64,000 nt of DNA from Hoeflea_A sp040932035 (GCF_040932035.1 NZ_JBFRBB010000002.1:620001-684000); one strand, 5' to 3'. Positions 52,050 to 61,237 are shown, numbered from the stretch's first letter. Notes: generated from the letters alone by a model not told the origin. Made by a program: numbers and translations.

Positions 52050-52797
52050 CGGTCACAAATATGTATCCAAGGCCCCGGCGGGTCTGTAAATGAACCGGCT
52101 TTGACGGAACCGGCTCGATTTTTCTCCGCAGCCTCAAAATCAGCACATCAATGGTCCTGTCGACATAACGCGACAGATCGCTGCCGAGGACATCCAGCAG
52201 CAGCTCACGCTCAATGACCCGGTTGGGGTTTTTGACGAAGAACTCAAGCAGCCGGAATTCCGAGTTTGTGAGCGGTATCTCCTCGCCTTCATTCCTGCAA
52301 AGGCAGCGTTGCCCCATGTCGACAAAGAACTGCCCGAAACGGACAACCTCTTCGGAATCCGCCTGTTCACTCAGCGCCGGTTCGGAATGGGTTTGGGAAT
52401 ACCTCCGCAGCACCGCGCGGATACGCGCGATAAGCTCACGCGGATTATAGGGTTTCATGACATAGTCATCGGCGCCGGTCTCAAGGCCGACAATCCTGTC
52501 CACCTCGTCTCCGGTTCCAGTCAGCATGATGACCGGAAACGCAAGGTTGGCACGAATGTCATGCACAATGCTCAATCCGCTTTCACCACTCAATCGCAGA
52601 TCAACAATCGCCAGCCGAATATCCTGCTTTCGCGCAAATGCCTGGAACTCGCGGCCTCCGGCAAACGGTGCCGCCGCGTAGCCATGCTCCTGAAGCAGCA
52701 TTGCCAGCGCATCACGCACGTCCGGGTCATCATCAATGATTGCGATGAGACTTGCGGCCGAGTGCACGTCGGTTATTTCCTGCCCGGATTCCTCCAT
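52039..52797 (-). CDS. OmpR-family response regulator
   Basis: 252 residues: receiver with Asp66 (AIVDLRLSGESG), acidic pair IDDDPDVRDA and KPYNPRELIARI Lys; C-terminal winged helix (about 150-245: LTNSEFRLLEFFVKNPNRVI, then SRYVDRTIDVLILRLRRKIE). TorR-like by partner kinase. Start ATG 52797. First gene of the minus-strand unit; 304 bases separate it from the importer genes on the plus strand, which are its likely targets. Confidence 0.92.
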   Translation of the reverse strand: MEESGQEITDVHSAASLIAIIDDDPDVRDALAMLLQEHGYAAAPFAGGREFQAFARKQDIRLAIVDLRLSGESGLSIVHDIRANLAFPVIMLTGTGDEVDRIVGLETGADDYVMKPYNPRELIARIRAVLRRYSQTHSEPALSEQADSEEVVRFGQFFVDMGQRCLCRNEGEEIPLTNSEFRLLEFFVKNPNRVIERELLLDVLGSDLSRYVDRTIDVLILRLRRKIEPVPSKPVHLQTRRGLGYIFVTDAQ

Positions 52798-53101
52798 CCG
52801 CAGCGAAACCTCCCAGTATTAGCTTGGATTGCGGCACAGTGTACCATACCCGCTTCGCCGCTCCGGCGGCACCGCTGATTTCGGGGTTTTCCGTTTCAAT
52901 TGTTACAATTATTTCAGCCGATTAACTGCGAGTGTAAATATTGAAACCGGAAAGAACACGCTGGTTTTTGTGTTAACAGTCGAGTGCTGGATCGTCGCCG
53001 AAGACGGCACCTAGACTGATGATCGCGGGTTTTGGAGCTGCCATTGACTGGCTCCCTGCCCCTTACGGCGTGAGCCGGATCATCATAAAGTGGAGGACAC
53101 G
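52798..53101. other. 304-base divergent region between regulator and importer genes
   Basis: Holds a perfect 13-base palindrome AATTGTTACAATT at 52898-52910 and a pair TGATGATC / GATCATCA at about 53018 and 53079. Promoters for both directions must lie here. A GGAGG site at 53092 precedes the importer start. No RNA gene or further reading frame with support. Confidence 0.6.
52898..52910. promoter_or_regulatory. Candidate operator palindrome AATTGTTACAATT
   Basis: Perfect palindrome with one central base, near the middle of the divergent region. It could be a binding site for the adjacent response regulator or another factor. No second copy was seen. Confidence 0.3.
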
Positions 53102-54124
53102 ATGAAAATCAAACTGGGTGTAAGTCTGGCCATATTGGGTCTGGCGATTACGAGCCAACAGGCGCTATCGGCTGAACAGCTCAATGTTGTTTGCAGCAAT
53201 GAGCAGGACTGGTGCGATCTGATGGCCAACGCCTTCGAAGGCGAGACCGGCATTGACGTCGCGATGGTGCGTAAAAGCACCGGTGAAACCCTTGCACAGG
53301 TCCGCGCCGAGGCAAGCAATCCCAAGATCGATGTCTGGTGGGGCGGCACCGGCGATCCGCATCTGATCGCGGCTGCCGAGGACTTGACGCAGCCATCGGG
53401 CGCCGACACGTCGCAACTCCTGGGCTGGTCGGTCAATATGTCCGAGATTTCGGGCGGAAAAACAGTCGGTATCCATGCCGGCGCCCTCGGCATTGCCTAT
53501 AACGCCGATGTGCTTTCGGAAAAGGGTCTGGCTCCGCCTGTCTGCTGGAAAGATCTCGCCGATCCTTCCTACAAGGGTGAAATCCAGGTCGCCAACCCGA
53601 ACAGCTCCGGCACCGCCTATACGGAGCTGGCAACATTCGTCCAGTTGTTCGGAGAAGACGAGGCTTTCCGGCTGCTTGCCGAAATAGGAAAGAACATCAA
53701 CCAGTATACAAAGTCAGGATCGGCTCCAAGCAAGGCAGCCGCCCGCGGGGAAACCACCATTTCGATCGGCTTCATGCATGACATGGTGAAACTCGCCAAG
53801 GCGGGCTTTCCGCTCAAGATCGTCTCGCCATGCGAGGGAACCGGTTACGAGGTTGGCGGTGTCAGCATCATCAAGGGCGCGAAAAACATCGATGCCGCCA
53901 AGCGCTGGGTGGACTTCGTGCTGAGTGCCGACGCACAGTCACGCGGTCCCGAAGTCGGCACCTACAACGTCCCATCAAACAGCCGGGCAACGGTGGCGCC
54001 CGAATCGCCTGACCTCGCATCGATCAAGCTGATCGACTACGATTTTGCGACCTATGGCGCATCCGACACGCGCGAGCGTCTTCTCGCCCGATGGGACAAG
54101 GAAGTGAAGCCGGCAAGCAATTAA
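53102..54124 (+). CDS. AfuA-like periplasmic substrate-binding protein
   Basis: 340-residue exported binding protein; signal peptide ends near LSAEQ (residue 23). The fold is the extracellular solute-binding family 1 type seen in FbpA and AfuA (FEGETGIDVAMVRKSTGETLAQVRAEASNP region by position, VDWWGGTGDPH-like block, GSAPSKAAARGETTISIGF). AfuA of Actinobacillus was shown to bind sugar phosphates, although the family was first called ferric; both remain options. GGAGG ends six bases before ATG 53102. First gene of the importer operon; 87 bases to the permease. Confidence 0.85.
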   Translation: MKIKLGVSLAILGLAITSQQALSAEQLNVVCSNEQDWCDLMANAFEGETGIDVAMVRKSTGETLAQVRAEASNPKIDVWWGGTGDPHLIAAAEDLTQPSGADTSQLLGWSVNMSEISGGKTVGIHAGALGIAYNADVLSEKGLAPPVCWKDLADPSYKGEIQVANPNSSGTAYTELATFVQLFGEDEAFRLLAEIGKNINQYTKSGSAPSKAAARGETTISIGFMHDMVKLAKAGFPLKIVSPCEGTGYEVGGVSIIKGAKNIDAAKRWVDFVLSADAQSRGPEVGTYNVPSNSRATVAPESPDLASIKLIDYDFATYGASDTRERLLARWDKEVKPASN

Positions 54125-54211
54125 GCCGGCGGCCGGAGCGCGAAAACTCCCAAGCGCGCTCCGGGAATTGACCGCATCTTTGCCGGTCGCTTTGATTCAC
54201 AAGGAAATAAC

Positions 54212-56419
54212 ATGGTACGCACGACAAGCCTTTGGCTGCTTGTGGGCCTGTTCGGCTATTGCCTGCTGCCCTGGTTCATGGTCGAAGACGGCTTCTGGTC
54301 GTTTTCCTGGATACAGAATTTCGGCACCGGCGAAACAGCACCCGCCCTTTTTCAAGCACTTTTCCAGCGCCGCATTTCACTCACTCCCGCCGGCATCGCA
54401 TTGGCTGCATCAGCCATATCCCTGATGCTGTTCAGCATGCCGGCTGTCAGGGCGCGGGCTTTAATTACAATATCGGGGATCGGACTGCTTCTGATGGTGT
54501 TCCAAGGGTTCGCTCCGACGTCTTTTGGAGCGGTATTGCAACCTGCTGTCGTTCCCGCTCAGGCAGGCTTTGGCGTCGGATCAGCCGTCACTATGATTGC
54601 CCTGTTGTTTGTCCTCACCACCGCTGTGTCGTCATTAGGAAAAGGCGGGGATGCCTTTGTCGTCGGGTTGATCGGCCTCATCATCGCGCTGGTCGGCATA
54701 TTCGTGTTTTTTCCGGTCGGCCACATCCTGATCCGGGCATTTGAGCTGCCGGATGGCAGCTACGCGTTATCCGGCTTCTTTGCGAGGTTTTTTTCATCCG
54801 ACATATGGAGCTTGAAATGCGTGATTGGCGCCGGATCATGCGGTCCGGCGGTCAATTCCGTTCTGCTTGCCGTAATGACAGGTGCAGGAACAACCCTGCT
54901 TGGACTTGCATTCGCCCTGATTTTCACCAGAACCGAGTTCCGCGCCAAACGCCTTTTGCGCGTGCTGACGGTGATACCGATCATTACACCGCCATTCGTT
55001 ATCGGCCTTGCCCTGATTCTGATGTTTGGTCGAGCAGGCGCCGTGACGGAAATCTTTGCCGATCTGCTCGGCATGGAAAAGACCAGGTGGATATACGGCT
55101 TCTGGGGCATCTATCTGGCGCAGATGCTGTCATTTACGCCGATAGCTTTTCTGGTGCTGATTGGCGTCGTCGAAGGCATAAGCCCGTCCATGGAAGAAGC
55201 ATCTCAGACACTCCATGCGGATCGTTGGCAAACCTTCCGGCGGGTTTCACTTCCGCTTATGCGGCCGGGTCTTGCAAACGCATTCCTATTGGGATTTATC
55301 GAGAGCCTGGCCGATTTTGGAAACCCGCTGGTTCTCGGCGGAAACTTCAATGTTCTTTCGACCGAGATCTATTTCGCCATCGTCGGCGCGGTCGCGGATC
55401 CGGCCAAGGCCGCCATTCTCGCGATGGCTTTGCTTTGCCTGACGCTCTGCGCGTTTGTTATCCAGCGACGCTGGATCGGCAAGCGATCCTACACGACGGT
55501 CACGGGCAAGGCGGATTCCGGTCAGCATTCGGCCCTCAGCCCTGCAGTCAGAACAGCCTGCTACGCAACCGCACTTCCATGGGCGGCATTTACCGCCATC
55601 GTCTACGGCATGATCCTGTTCGGCAGCTTCGTCAAACTGTGGGGCTATGACAACAGCTTCACGCTTGATCATTATCTGCGGGCTTTTTCGATCGATTTGT
55701 CCAACGGGATCCGATGGACCGGTGTCGCCTGGGACAGCTACTTCACCACGCTCACCATCTCCACGATTGCCGCCCCTCTGACAGCGCTGGTGGGCCTTGC
55801 GACGGCCTATTTGCTCGTCAGGCAGAACTTTGCCGGAAAAAACGCTTTTGAATTCGGCACGATGCTGAGTTTTGCCATTCCGGGCACGGTCATCGGCGTG
55901 AGCTATATCATGGCCTTCAACGTTCCGCCGATCGAACTGACCGGCACCAGCATCATTCTGATCATCGTCTTTGTATTCAGAAACATGCCCGTTGGGGTGC
56001 GCGGTGGGATTGCGGCAATGTCGCAGCTCGACAAAAGCTTCGATGAAGCGTCGATTACCCTCGGCGCCAACAGCTTCACCACCGTCCGCCGGGTCATCGC
56101 TCCTTTGTTGGGACCGGCAATGCTGGCAGCTTTGACCTATAGTTTCGTGCGCGCAATCACGTCGGTCAGCGCGGTTATCTTTCTCGTCAGCGCCAAGCAC
56201 AACATGGCGACCTCTTTCATTGTCGGACGGGTCGAGAACGGCGAATTCGGCCTTGCCATCGCCTATTCCACCGTCCTGATCATCACCATGCTGAGCGCGA
56301 TCCTGCTGCTTCAACTGCTTATCGGCCAGCGTCGCCTGCGCCGGCAAAACCGCCTGCAGAAGTCGGTCTCGTCAAAACCCCGCATATTGACACTCCAACC
56401 CGCCGGGAGAAACAAATGA
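54212..56419 (+). CDS. AfuB-like fused two-domain ABC permease
   Basis: 735-residue membrane protein with about 14 helices. It carries two binding-protein-dependent permease domains in one chain, shown by two EAA loops: EEASQTLHADRWQTFRRVSL and DEASITLGANSFTTVRRVIA. The size fits AfuB/FbpB of the fused type. An extra N-terminal four-helix region (about 1-175) precedes the first domain. It takes substrate from AfuA-like protein and energy from the ATPase. AAGGAAAT upstream of ATG 54212. The stop overlaps the ATPase start (ATGA). Confidence 0.88.
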   Translation: MVRTTSLWLLVGLFGYCLLPWFMVEDGFWSFSWIQNFGTGETAPALFQALFQRRISLTPAGIALAASAISLMLFSMPAVRARALITISGIGLLLMVFQGFAPTSFGAVLQPAVVPAQAGFGVGSAVTMIALLFVLTTAVSSLGKGGDAFVVGLIGLIIALVGIFVFFPVGHILIRAFELPDGSYALSGFFARFFSSDIWSLKCVIGAGSCGPAVNSVLLAVMTGAGTTLLGLAFALIFTRTEFRAKRLLRVLTVIPIITPPFVIGLALILMFGRAGAVTEIFADLLGMEKTRWIYGFWGIYLAQMLSFTPIAFLVLIGVVEGISPSMEEASQTLHADRWQTFRRVSLPLMRPGLANAFLLGFIESLADFGNPLVLGGNFNVLSTEIYFAIVGAVADPAKAAILAMALLCLTLCAFVIQRRWIGKRSYTTVTGKADSGQHSALSPAVRTACYATALPWAAFTAIVYGMILFGSFVKLWGYDNSFTLDHYLRAFSIDLSNGIRWTGVAWDSYFTTLTISTIAAPLTALVGLATAYLLVRQNFAGKNAFEFGTMLSFAIPGTVIGVSYIMAFNVPPIELTGTSIILIIVFVFRNMPVGVRGGIAAMSQLDKSFDEASITLGANSFTTVRRVIAPLLGPAMLAALTYSFVRAITSVSAVIFLVSAKHNMATSFIVGRVENGEFGLAIAYSTVLIITMLSAILLLQLLIGQRRLRRQNRLQKSVSSKPRILTLQPAGRNK

Positions 56420-57483
56420 CAGACAACAACATTGTCGGTTCAATACGATTTGAAAATGTCGTCAAGAAATACGGTCAGGTAACTGCACTCAAAAGCCTGT
56501 CGCTGGACCTGCAATCCGGCAGGCTGATAACCCTGCTCGGCCCCAGCGGCTGCGGAAAAACGACGACCTTGCGGCTTATCGCCGGTCTTGAGATGGCCAG
56601 CGCCGGAAAGATCATCATCGGCGGCAAGGACGTGACCGACTTGACGGCAACCTACCGCAACGTGTCGATGGTTTTTCAGTCCTATGCGCTGTTTCCGCAT
56701 ATGTCGGTCATGGAGAATGTCAAATACGGGTTGACCGTCAGTTCCGTTCCCGCCGCCGAAGCAACGGAAAAGGCACTGGATGCGCTCGCAATGGTGGGCC
56801 TTGATGGCTTCGGGGAAAGGCTTCCGAGTGAACTCTCCGGCGGTCAGCAGCAGCGTGTCGCCGTCGCCCGCGCCGTCGTTCTCGAGCCGGAAGTGCTGCT
56901 TTTGGACGAACCGCTTTCAAATCTCGATGCAAAACTTCGCCGCAGCGTGCGCGAGGACATTCGGGCAATCCAGCAAAAGCTGGGCATCACGGTTGTCTAT
57001 GTCACGCATGATCAGGAGGAGGCAATGGCCGTTTCCGACCAGATCATCGTCATGCGCAATGCCGAAATCGAGCAGATCGGTTCGCCGCACGATCTGTATC
57101 AGCGCCCTTCATCCGAGTTCATTGCGGACTTTATTGGTGATGCCAATGTCGTCGATTGCGAAGTGCGCAATTTGAGCGACGGGCTCGCCGAAGTGGAGAT
57201 TGGCGCCAGCAAATACCAGCTACCCGTTAATAACCAGGCGCCGCCCGGTTCGCGGCTGGTAATCAGGCCTCACGCTGTCCGTCTGACGCCATATGTGAAA
57301 AATGGCGGGTTGTCCGGCGAGGTCGGATATGCCGCCTATCTGGGCAATCAGGTGCAATACACGATCCACACCGCAGTTTCAGATCTTTTTGTCGTCGACA
57401 ACACGATGGGTGACTTTTACCCCGTCGGCAGCAAGGTCTCTCTGGATCTTGATGCCAGCAGGCTCTGCCTGGTCGGCGGATAG
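56416..57483 (+). CDS. AfuC-like ABC ATPase
   Basis: 355-residue ATPase of the CUT/Fe3+ importer type. Walker A GPSGCGKTTTLRLIAGLE, signature LSGGQQQRVAVARAVV, Walker B VLLLDEPLSNLDAKLRR, H-loop VTHDQEEAMA. A C-terminal TOBE-like domain (about 240-355: RLVIRPHAVRLTPY, GYAAYLGNQVQYTIHTAV) is normal for this class. Overlaps the permease stop. Completes the three-gene importer facing the two-component system. Confidence 0.93.
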   Translation: MTDNNIVGSIRFENVVKKYGQVTALKSLSLDLQSGRLITLLGPSGCGKTTTLRLIAGLEMASAGKIIIGGKDVTDLTATYRNVSMVFQSYALFPHMSVMENVKYGLTVSSVPAAEATEKALDALAMVGLDGFGERLPSELSGGQQQRVAVARAVVLEPEVLLLDEPLSNLDAKLRRSVREDIRAIQQKLGITVVYVTHDQEEAMAVSDQIIVMRNAEIEQIGSPHDLYQRPSSEFIADFIGDANVVDCEVRNLSDGLAEVEIGASKYQLPVNNQAPPGSRLVIRPHAVRLTPYVKNGGLSGEVGYAAYLGNQVQYTIHTAVSDLFVVDNTMGDFYPVGSKVSLDLDASRLCLVGG

Positions 57484-57511
57484 GCGAAAGCGATCGGGCT
57501 GAAACACGTCC

Positions 57512-57898
57512 TTATGGATACTGCGGCAACCCGTCAGTGATCTCATAATAGTCGCCCTTGTCGGCGCAGAAAATGTGCTTTTCGATTGTCAGGCCTGTCT
57601 CGCCATCCAGACTTCCGGCGAGAACAGAGGTAAAGGGGTCATTGCTGTGCTTCCAGAAAAGGGTCGAGCCGCATTTTTTGCAGAACCCGCGTTTGGCATC
57701 GTCAGAGGCATGATACCATTTCAGGTTCTGAAATCCCGTTATGGAAAGACGTTCATCCGGCACATTTGTCGCTGCAAAATAGTGGCCTGACTGCTTGCGG
57801 CACTGGGTACAGTGACAGGCAATGACACTTCTAAGCGGCCCTTCGGCCGTATATTCAATGCCGCGGCACAGGCACGATCCCTTGTGGAGCTTTGTCAT
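57512..57898 (-). CDS. GFA-family zinc protein (Mss4-like fold)
   Basis: 128-residue protein with three zinc-site blocks: GSCLCRGIEY, CHCTQCRKQSG and GFCKKCGSTLFWK, the signature of the glutathione-dependent formaldehyde-activating (GFA) family. Most members are of unknown activity; a few bind glutathione adducts. No formaldehyde oxidation genes are adjacent, so the name does not settle the role. ATG 57898. Ends 28 bases from the ATPase stop, converging. Confidence 0.88.
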   Translation of the reverse strand: MTKLHKGSCLCRGIEYTAEGPLRSVIACHCTQCRKQSGHYFAATNVPDERLSITGFQNLKWYHASDDAKRGFCKKCGSTLFWKHSNDPFTSVLAGSLDGETGLTIEKHIFCADKGDYYEITDGLPQYP

Positions 57899-58035
57899 GA
57901 ATGCCTCCTTTCATCCGGTCAAGCAATGCAGCTTGAGCGGCCGCAGACAAGACAATTGTTTTGATGCAGCTGTGAATGGAGTTGAACAATCAGCGCCTCG
58001 AACCAGCTGATTGCTTTTAACGGTGTGTCGATCAC

Positions 58036-58072
58036 TAAAAAGGGCAGGAACGCGAAGGCCCCTGCCCTTTTT
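58036..58072. terminator. Intrinsic terminator after the DAHP synthase gene
   Basis: Stem AAAAAGGGCAGG / CCTGCCCTTTTT, loop of about eleven bases. It faces the minus-strand aroF-like gene ending at 58097 and could also stop plus-strand transcription. Confidence 0.9.
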
Positions 58073-58096
58073 CATGTTCATGTCACCATTTCGGGA

Positions 58097-59473
58097 TCAG
58101 CCGGCGGCGGCCACTCTTGTTTCCTCGTCGCGTCCGCCTTTCATCAACTCGGCAACCAGGAACGCAAGTTCAAGCGCCTGATCGGAATTGAGACGCGGAT
58201 CGCAATGCGTGTGATAGCGGTCGGAAAGATCTTCCGCTGTTACCGTTCGCGCACCACCTGTGCATTCGGTCACGTCCTTACCGGTCATTTCGACGTGAAT
58301 GCCGCCCGGGTGTGTGCCTTCTGCGCGGTGAATCTGGAAGAAACTTTCGACCTCCGACAGAACGCGCTCGAACGGACGTGTCTTGTAGCTGTTGAGCGTG
58401 ATCGTATTGCCGTGCATCGGATCGCACGACCAGACCACCTTCTTGCCCTCGCGCTCGACGGCGCGGATAAGCTGCGGCAGGTGATCGGCAACCTTGTCAT
58501 GGCCGAAACGGGCGATCAGCGTCAGCCGGCCCGGTTCGTTTTCCGGATTGAGCAGATCGATAAGTTCCAAAAGACCGTCAGGTTCCATGGACGGGCCGCA
58601 TTTGAGGCCGAGCGGATTCTTGATGCCACGGCAGTATTCGACATGGGCATGGTCGGGCTGGCGCGTCCGGTCGCCGATCCAGATCATGTGGCCGGACGTG
58701 CCGTACCAGTCGCCGGAGGTCGAATCCGTGCGCGTCAGCGCCTGCTCGTAGCCAAGCAGCAACGCCTCGTGGCTGGTGAAGAATTCCGTCTCGCGCAGCC
58801 GCGCGTGATTTTCGGCAGTGATGCCGACGGCCCGCATGAAATCCATGGTCTCGGAAATGCGGTCGGCAAGTTTGCGGTAGCGCTCTGCCTGCGGGCTGTC
58901 CTTGACGAAGCCCAGCATCCACTGGTGAACGTTTTCCAGATTGGCATAGCCACCCTGCGCGAAGGCTCGCAGCAGATTCAGCGTGGCCGCCGACTGGCGA
59001 TAGGCCATGACCTGACGTTGTGGATCGGGAATACGCGATGCCTCATCAAACTCAATGCCGTTGATGATATCGCCACGGTAGCTTGGAAGCTCTACCCCAT
59101 CCTTGTTCTCGATGTTGGATGAGCGCGGTTTGGCAAACTGGCCGGCAATTCGGCCGATTTTCACTACCGGCTGCTGCGCGCCAAATGTCAGCACGACAGC
59201 CATCTGCAAAAACACGCGGAAGAAGTCCCGGATATTGTCTGCACCATGCTCGGCAAAGCTTTCGGCGCAATCGCCGCCCTGCAGCAGGAAGCCCTTGCCA
59301 TTGGCAACATCGGCCAGGCGGTCACGCAACTGCCGTGCTTCACCTGCAAAAACCAGCGGCGGATAGGAAGCGAGACGCTTCTCCGTATTTTCCAATGCTG
59401 CCTGGTCCGGATATTCCGGGACCTGGAGGATTGGCTTGTTGCGCCAGCTTTCCGGTGTCCAATTCTGTGCCAT
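58097..59473 (-). CDS. aroF: Class II 3-deoxy-7-phosphoheptulonate (DAHP) synthase
   Basis: 458-residue class II DAHP synthase, the entry enzyme of the shikimate pathway, joining phosphoenolpyruvate and erythrose 4-phosphate. Seen: LQGGDCAESFAEH near residue 65, KIGRIAGQFAKPRS, TSHEALLLGYEQALTR, GLKCGPSM and WSCDPMHGNT (metal and PEP contacts), GGIHVEMTGKDVTECTGG. The typical length and motifs are found in rhizobia, actinobacteria and plants. ATG 59473 is used, at MAQNWTPESW. Upstream, an imperfect hairpin lies near 59552-59580. Confidence 0.94.
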   Translation of the reverse strand: MAQNWTPESWRNKPILQVPEYPDQAALENTEKRLASYPPLVFAGEARQLRDRLADVANGKGFLLQGGDCAESFAEHGADNIRDFFRVFLQMAVVLTFGAQQPVVKIGRIAGQFAKPRSSNIENKDGVELPSYRGDIINGIEFDEASRIPDPQRQVMAYRQSAATLNLLRAFAQGGYANLENVHQWMLGFVKDSPQAERYRKLADRISETMDFMRAVGITAENHARLRETEFFTSHEALLLGYEQALTRTDSTSGDWYGTSGHMIWIGDRTRQPDHAHVEYCRGIKNPLGLKCGPSMEPDGLLELIDLLNPENEPGRLTLIARFGHDKVADHLPQLIRAVEREGKKVVWSCDPMHGNTITLNSYKTRPFERVLSEVESFFQIHRAEGTHPGGIHVEMTGKDVTECTGGARTVTAEDLSDRYHTHCDPRLNSDQALELAFLVAELMKGGRDEETRVAAAG

Positions 59474-59612
59474 TTTACTCACCTGCGTTGGTACAATTCG
59501 GGCGTTCATCTCGCCTCAACGGCGGGCTTATAGCCGCAATCGCCGCCAATTGCCAGCAACATTAACGCCGGCAATCTCTCAGCTTACACCAACCAGCCGA
59601 TGATGACGAAAT

Positions 59613-60416
59613 TCAGTCGCCTGAAAGGTCCTGCATGTCTCTCCATCGGCTTTTCAGAACGAAAAGCGCGACCAGCCACAATACCGAGACCATCAGCGAT
59701 ACGATGAACCCGAGCGGAACGCCGAGCGGCTCGAACACCGCCCACGCGCAAAGAACAAACACGACGAGACTTGGAAGACCGTATGGAAATGCCTTGAGAA
59801 CGGTGCCGGCGTCTTCGGCTGAATAGCTTATATGCATGATGATCAGGAGCGGAAACAAAGTGATTGGAAATCCGGCAAGCAGACCGGCCCATTCCGGACC
59901 GATCGTCTGTGCCAGCCCGGTGACCGCCAGAACAACGGCAACTGCGATGCCGGCGCGCAGCGCCATAACAATCCAGGTCATTTTCAGCCGCTTGTCGATC
60001 TTGGTTTCGTCATGCGAACGCATCGCGATCATTGAAAGAACGGCAACAACCGCGACAAGCAAAGTTGCCGACCACACGTTGAGTGATATCTGTGTCGTGG
60101 CGAACGCCACAATCAGGAAGAATATAAGTGCACTGACGGTTGCTGCGGCAAACTGGTATCTATGCACGCGGCTCGATACGAACCAGTAAGCCAGGTTGAA
60201 ACAGAGCGTCGCCGCAAAGCCGGCGATCGTGTAAGGCGCCGCATCCGTGACAAAATACGGTCCCTGCTCAATTCCGATGAAAAAGAAGACGATTGCCACT
60301 CCAAGCGGAATGCCGGCCAGAGTGCCTGCCAGCGCCGGACCCGCCCTTTCCGCAATGCTCGAAAGAACGAGCACGATTAGGATTGTGGACAGTATCTTGG
60401 CGAGCAGCAAAGTCAT
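59613..60416 (-). CDS. Multi-pass membrane protein of unknown function
   Basis: 267 residues with about eight to nine hydrophobic helices and short loops, in two similar halves (ALAGTLAGIPLGVAIVFFFIGIEQGPYF and EWAGLLAGFPITLFPLLIIMHISYSAEDAG, each with an AGTLAG/AGLLAG-PxT/PL turn). The duplicated GIP/GFP turns suggest an internal-repeat transporter. No family name could be fixed. It lies 32 bases after the gamma-glutamylcyclotransferase-like gene, same strand, so the two may be co-transcribed. Confidence 0.65.
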   Translation of the reverse strand: MTLLLAKILSTILIVLVLSSIAERAGPALAGTLAGIPLGVAIVFFFIGIEQGPYFVTDAAPYTIAGFAATLCFNLAYWFVSSRVHRYQFAAATVSALIFFLIVAFATTQISLNVWSATLLVAVVAVLSMIAMRSHDETKIDKRLKMTWIVMALRAGIAVAVVLAVTGLAQTIGPEWAGLLAGFPITLFPLLIIMHISYSAEDAGTVLKAFPYGLPSLVVFVLCAWAVFEPLGVPLGFIVSLMVSVLWLVALFVLKSRWRDMQDLSGD

Positions 60417-60448
60417 TGAAATCCCCCGGCCCCACCCGCAACGGCAGC

Positions 60449-61084
60449 CTAGACAAAACGCGTTCCGCGTTCCTCCAGCAGAGTATCAATGAACGTTCTT
60501 TCCTCCAAAGACAGGGTCACCGAGCGCGGGTAGATGGGATCATGCCTGTCGGCGTGCACAGTCCGCTCAAAACCGTCCGTCGAATCTAAGAAATCATGCA
60601 CCCCCTGCCTGCCGAATTCATTCAGGAATCCTTGCAACACGGCGTCCAGATAGGATTGAAGGATTGGATGGTGTGGATCATGGGATGCGCTGTTTGTTTG
60701 CGCTTCATAGACATAGACCCGGCAATCGGGCAGCTTGCCGTCGATGACCTCCAGCCGGTCAAGCGGCACGCGAACGCGGTCGTATGTGGCTTCGCGTTCA
60801 TCAACGCAAGGCAGATTGGAAACCCTGTCAAAAACCAGCAGCCCCTCGATCACGCTGCCGGCCATCTGCCGCGCGCTCAGCAACGATGTCGGTTTGCCGG
60901 AACGGATCGGGTCTCCATGCATCCGCGGCCGCCAGCAGCGCCGCCAGCCATGCAGCCGAACCGGTTGCGCGTGAACATAGTCCGTGCGCAACGTATCCCT
61001 GTTCACCAGTGAGCCATATCCGAAATAGGCAATAAGGTGATCGGGTTGCGGATGATTATCCCGATTGTCGGCGGCAAGCGTCAT
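60449..61084 (-). CDS. Gamma-glutamylcyclotransferase-like (AIG2-fold) protein
   Basis: 211-residue protein with the AIG2/GGCT beta-barrel fold; the FGYGSLVNRDTL motif near residue 20 is the substrate-binding loop. Conserved EREATYDRVRV near residue 95 holds the likely catalytic Glu. Family members release pyroglutamate from gamma-glutamyl peptides, including glutathione in ChaC. Glutathione reductase is encoded 1.1 kb away, but the genes are not an operon. ATG 61084. Confidence 0.82.
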   Translation of the reverse strand: MTLAADNRDNHPQPDHLIAYFGYGSLVNRDTLRTDYVHAQPVRLHGWRRCWRPRMHGDPIRSGKPTSLLSARQMAGSVIEGLLVFDRVSNLPCVDEREATYDRVRVPLDRLEVIDGKLPDCRVYVYEAQTNSASHDPHHPILQSYLDAVLQGFLNEFGRQGVHDFLDSTDGFERTVHADRHDPIYPRSVTLSLEERTFIDTLLEERGTRFV

Positions 61085-61161
61085 TGCAGTCGGACTCCAG
61101 ATTCAGTCAGTCCGCTATATAGGGCGTGCAGAATTCTTCAAGCCACCAGCATCAAAAACTA

Positions 61162-61192
61162 TTGACTTTGACGTAAACGTAAATGGTATCTT
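61162..61192 (+). promoter_or_regulatory. MerR-type promoter with 19-base spacer
   Basis: -35 TTGACT at 61162-61167, -10 TATCTT at 61187-61192, spacer exactly 19 bases. Inside the spacer lies an imperfect dyad TTGACGT-AA-ACGTAAA (61168-61183, one mismatch). A long spacer with a dyad in it is the mark of MerR-family activators. The dyad looks like the operator of LiuR-type MerR regulators, a resemblance from memory. Confidence 0.6.
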
Positions 61193-61237
61193 TGAACAAA
61201 TCAGCGATATCAGGAGCCGGATTACCGGGTACTTTCA

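Noticed and set aside
55286..56347. Minus-strand frame of 353 codons antisense to the fused permease
   Set aside because: Its residues are all complement of the two membrane domains; arginine- and aspartate-rich, with no fold.
58025..59122. Plus-strand frame of 365 codons antisense to aroF
   Set aside because: Shadow of the DAHP synthase gene, beginning within its terminator region.
59552..59580. Attenuator or riboswitch in the DAHP synthase leader
   Set aside because: Only one imperfect hairpin, no aromatic-codon leader peptide and no T-run.
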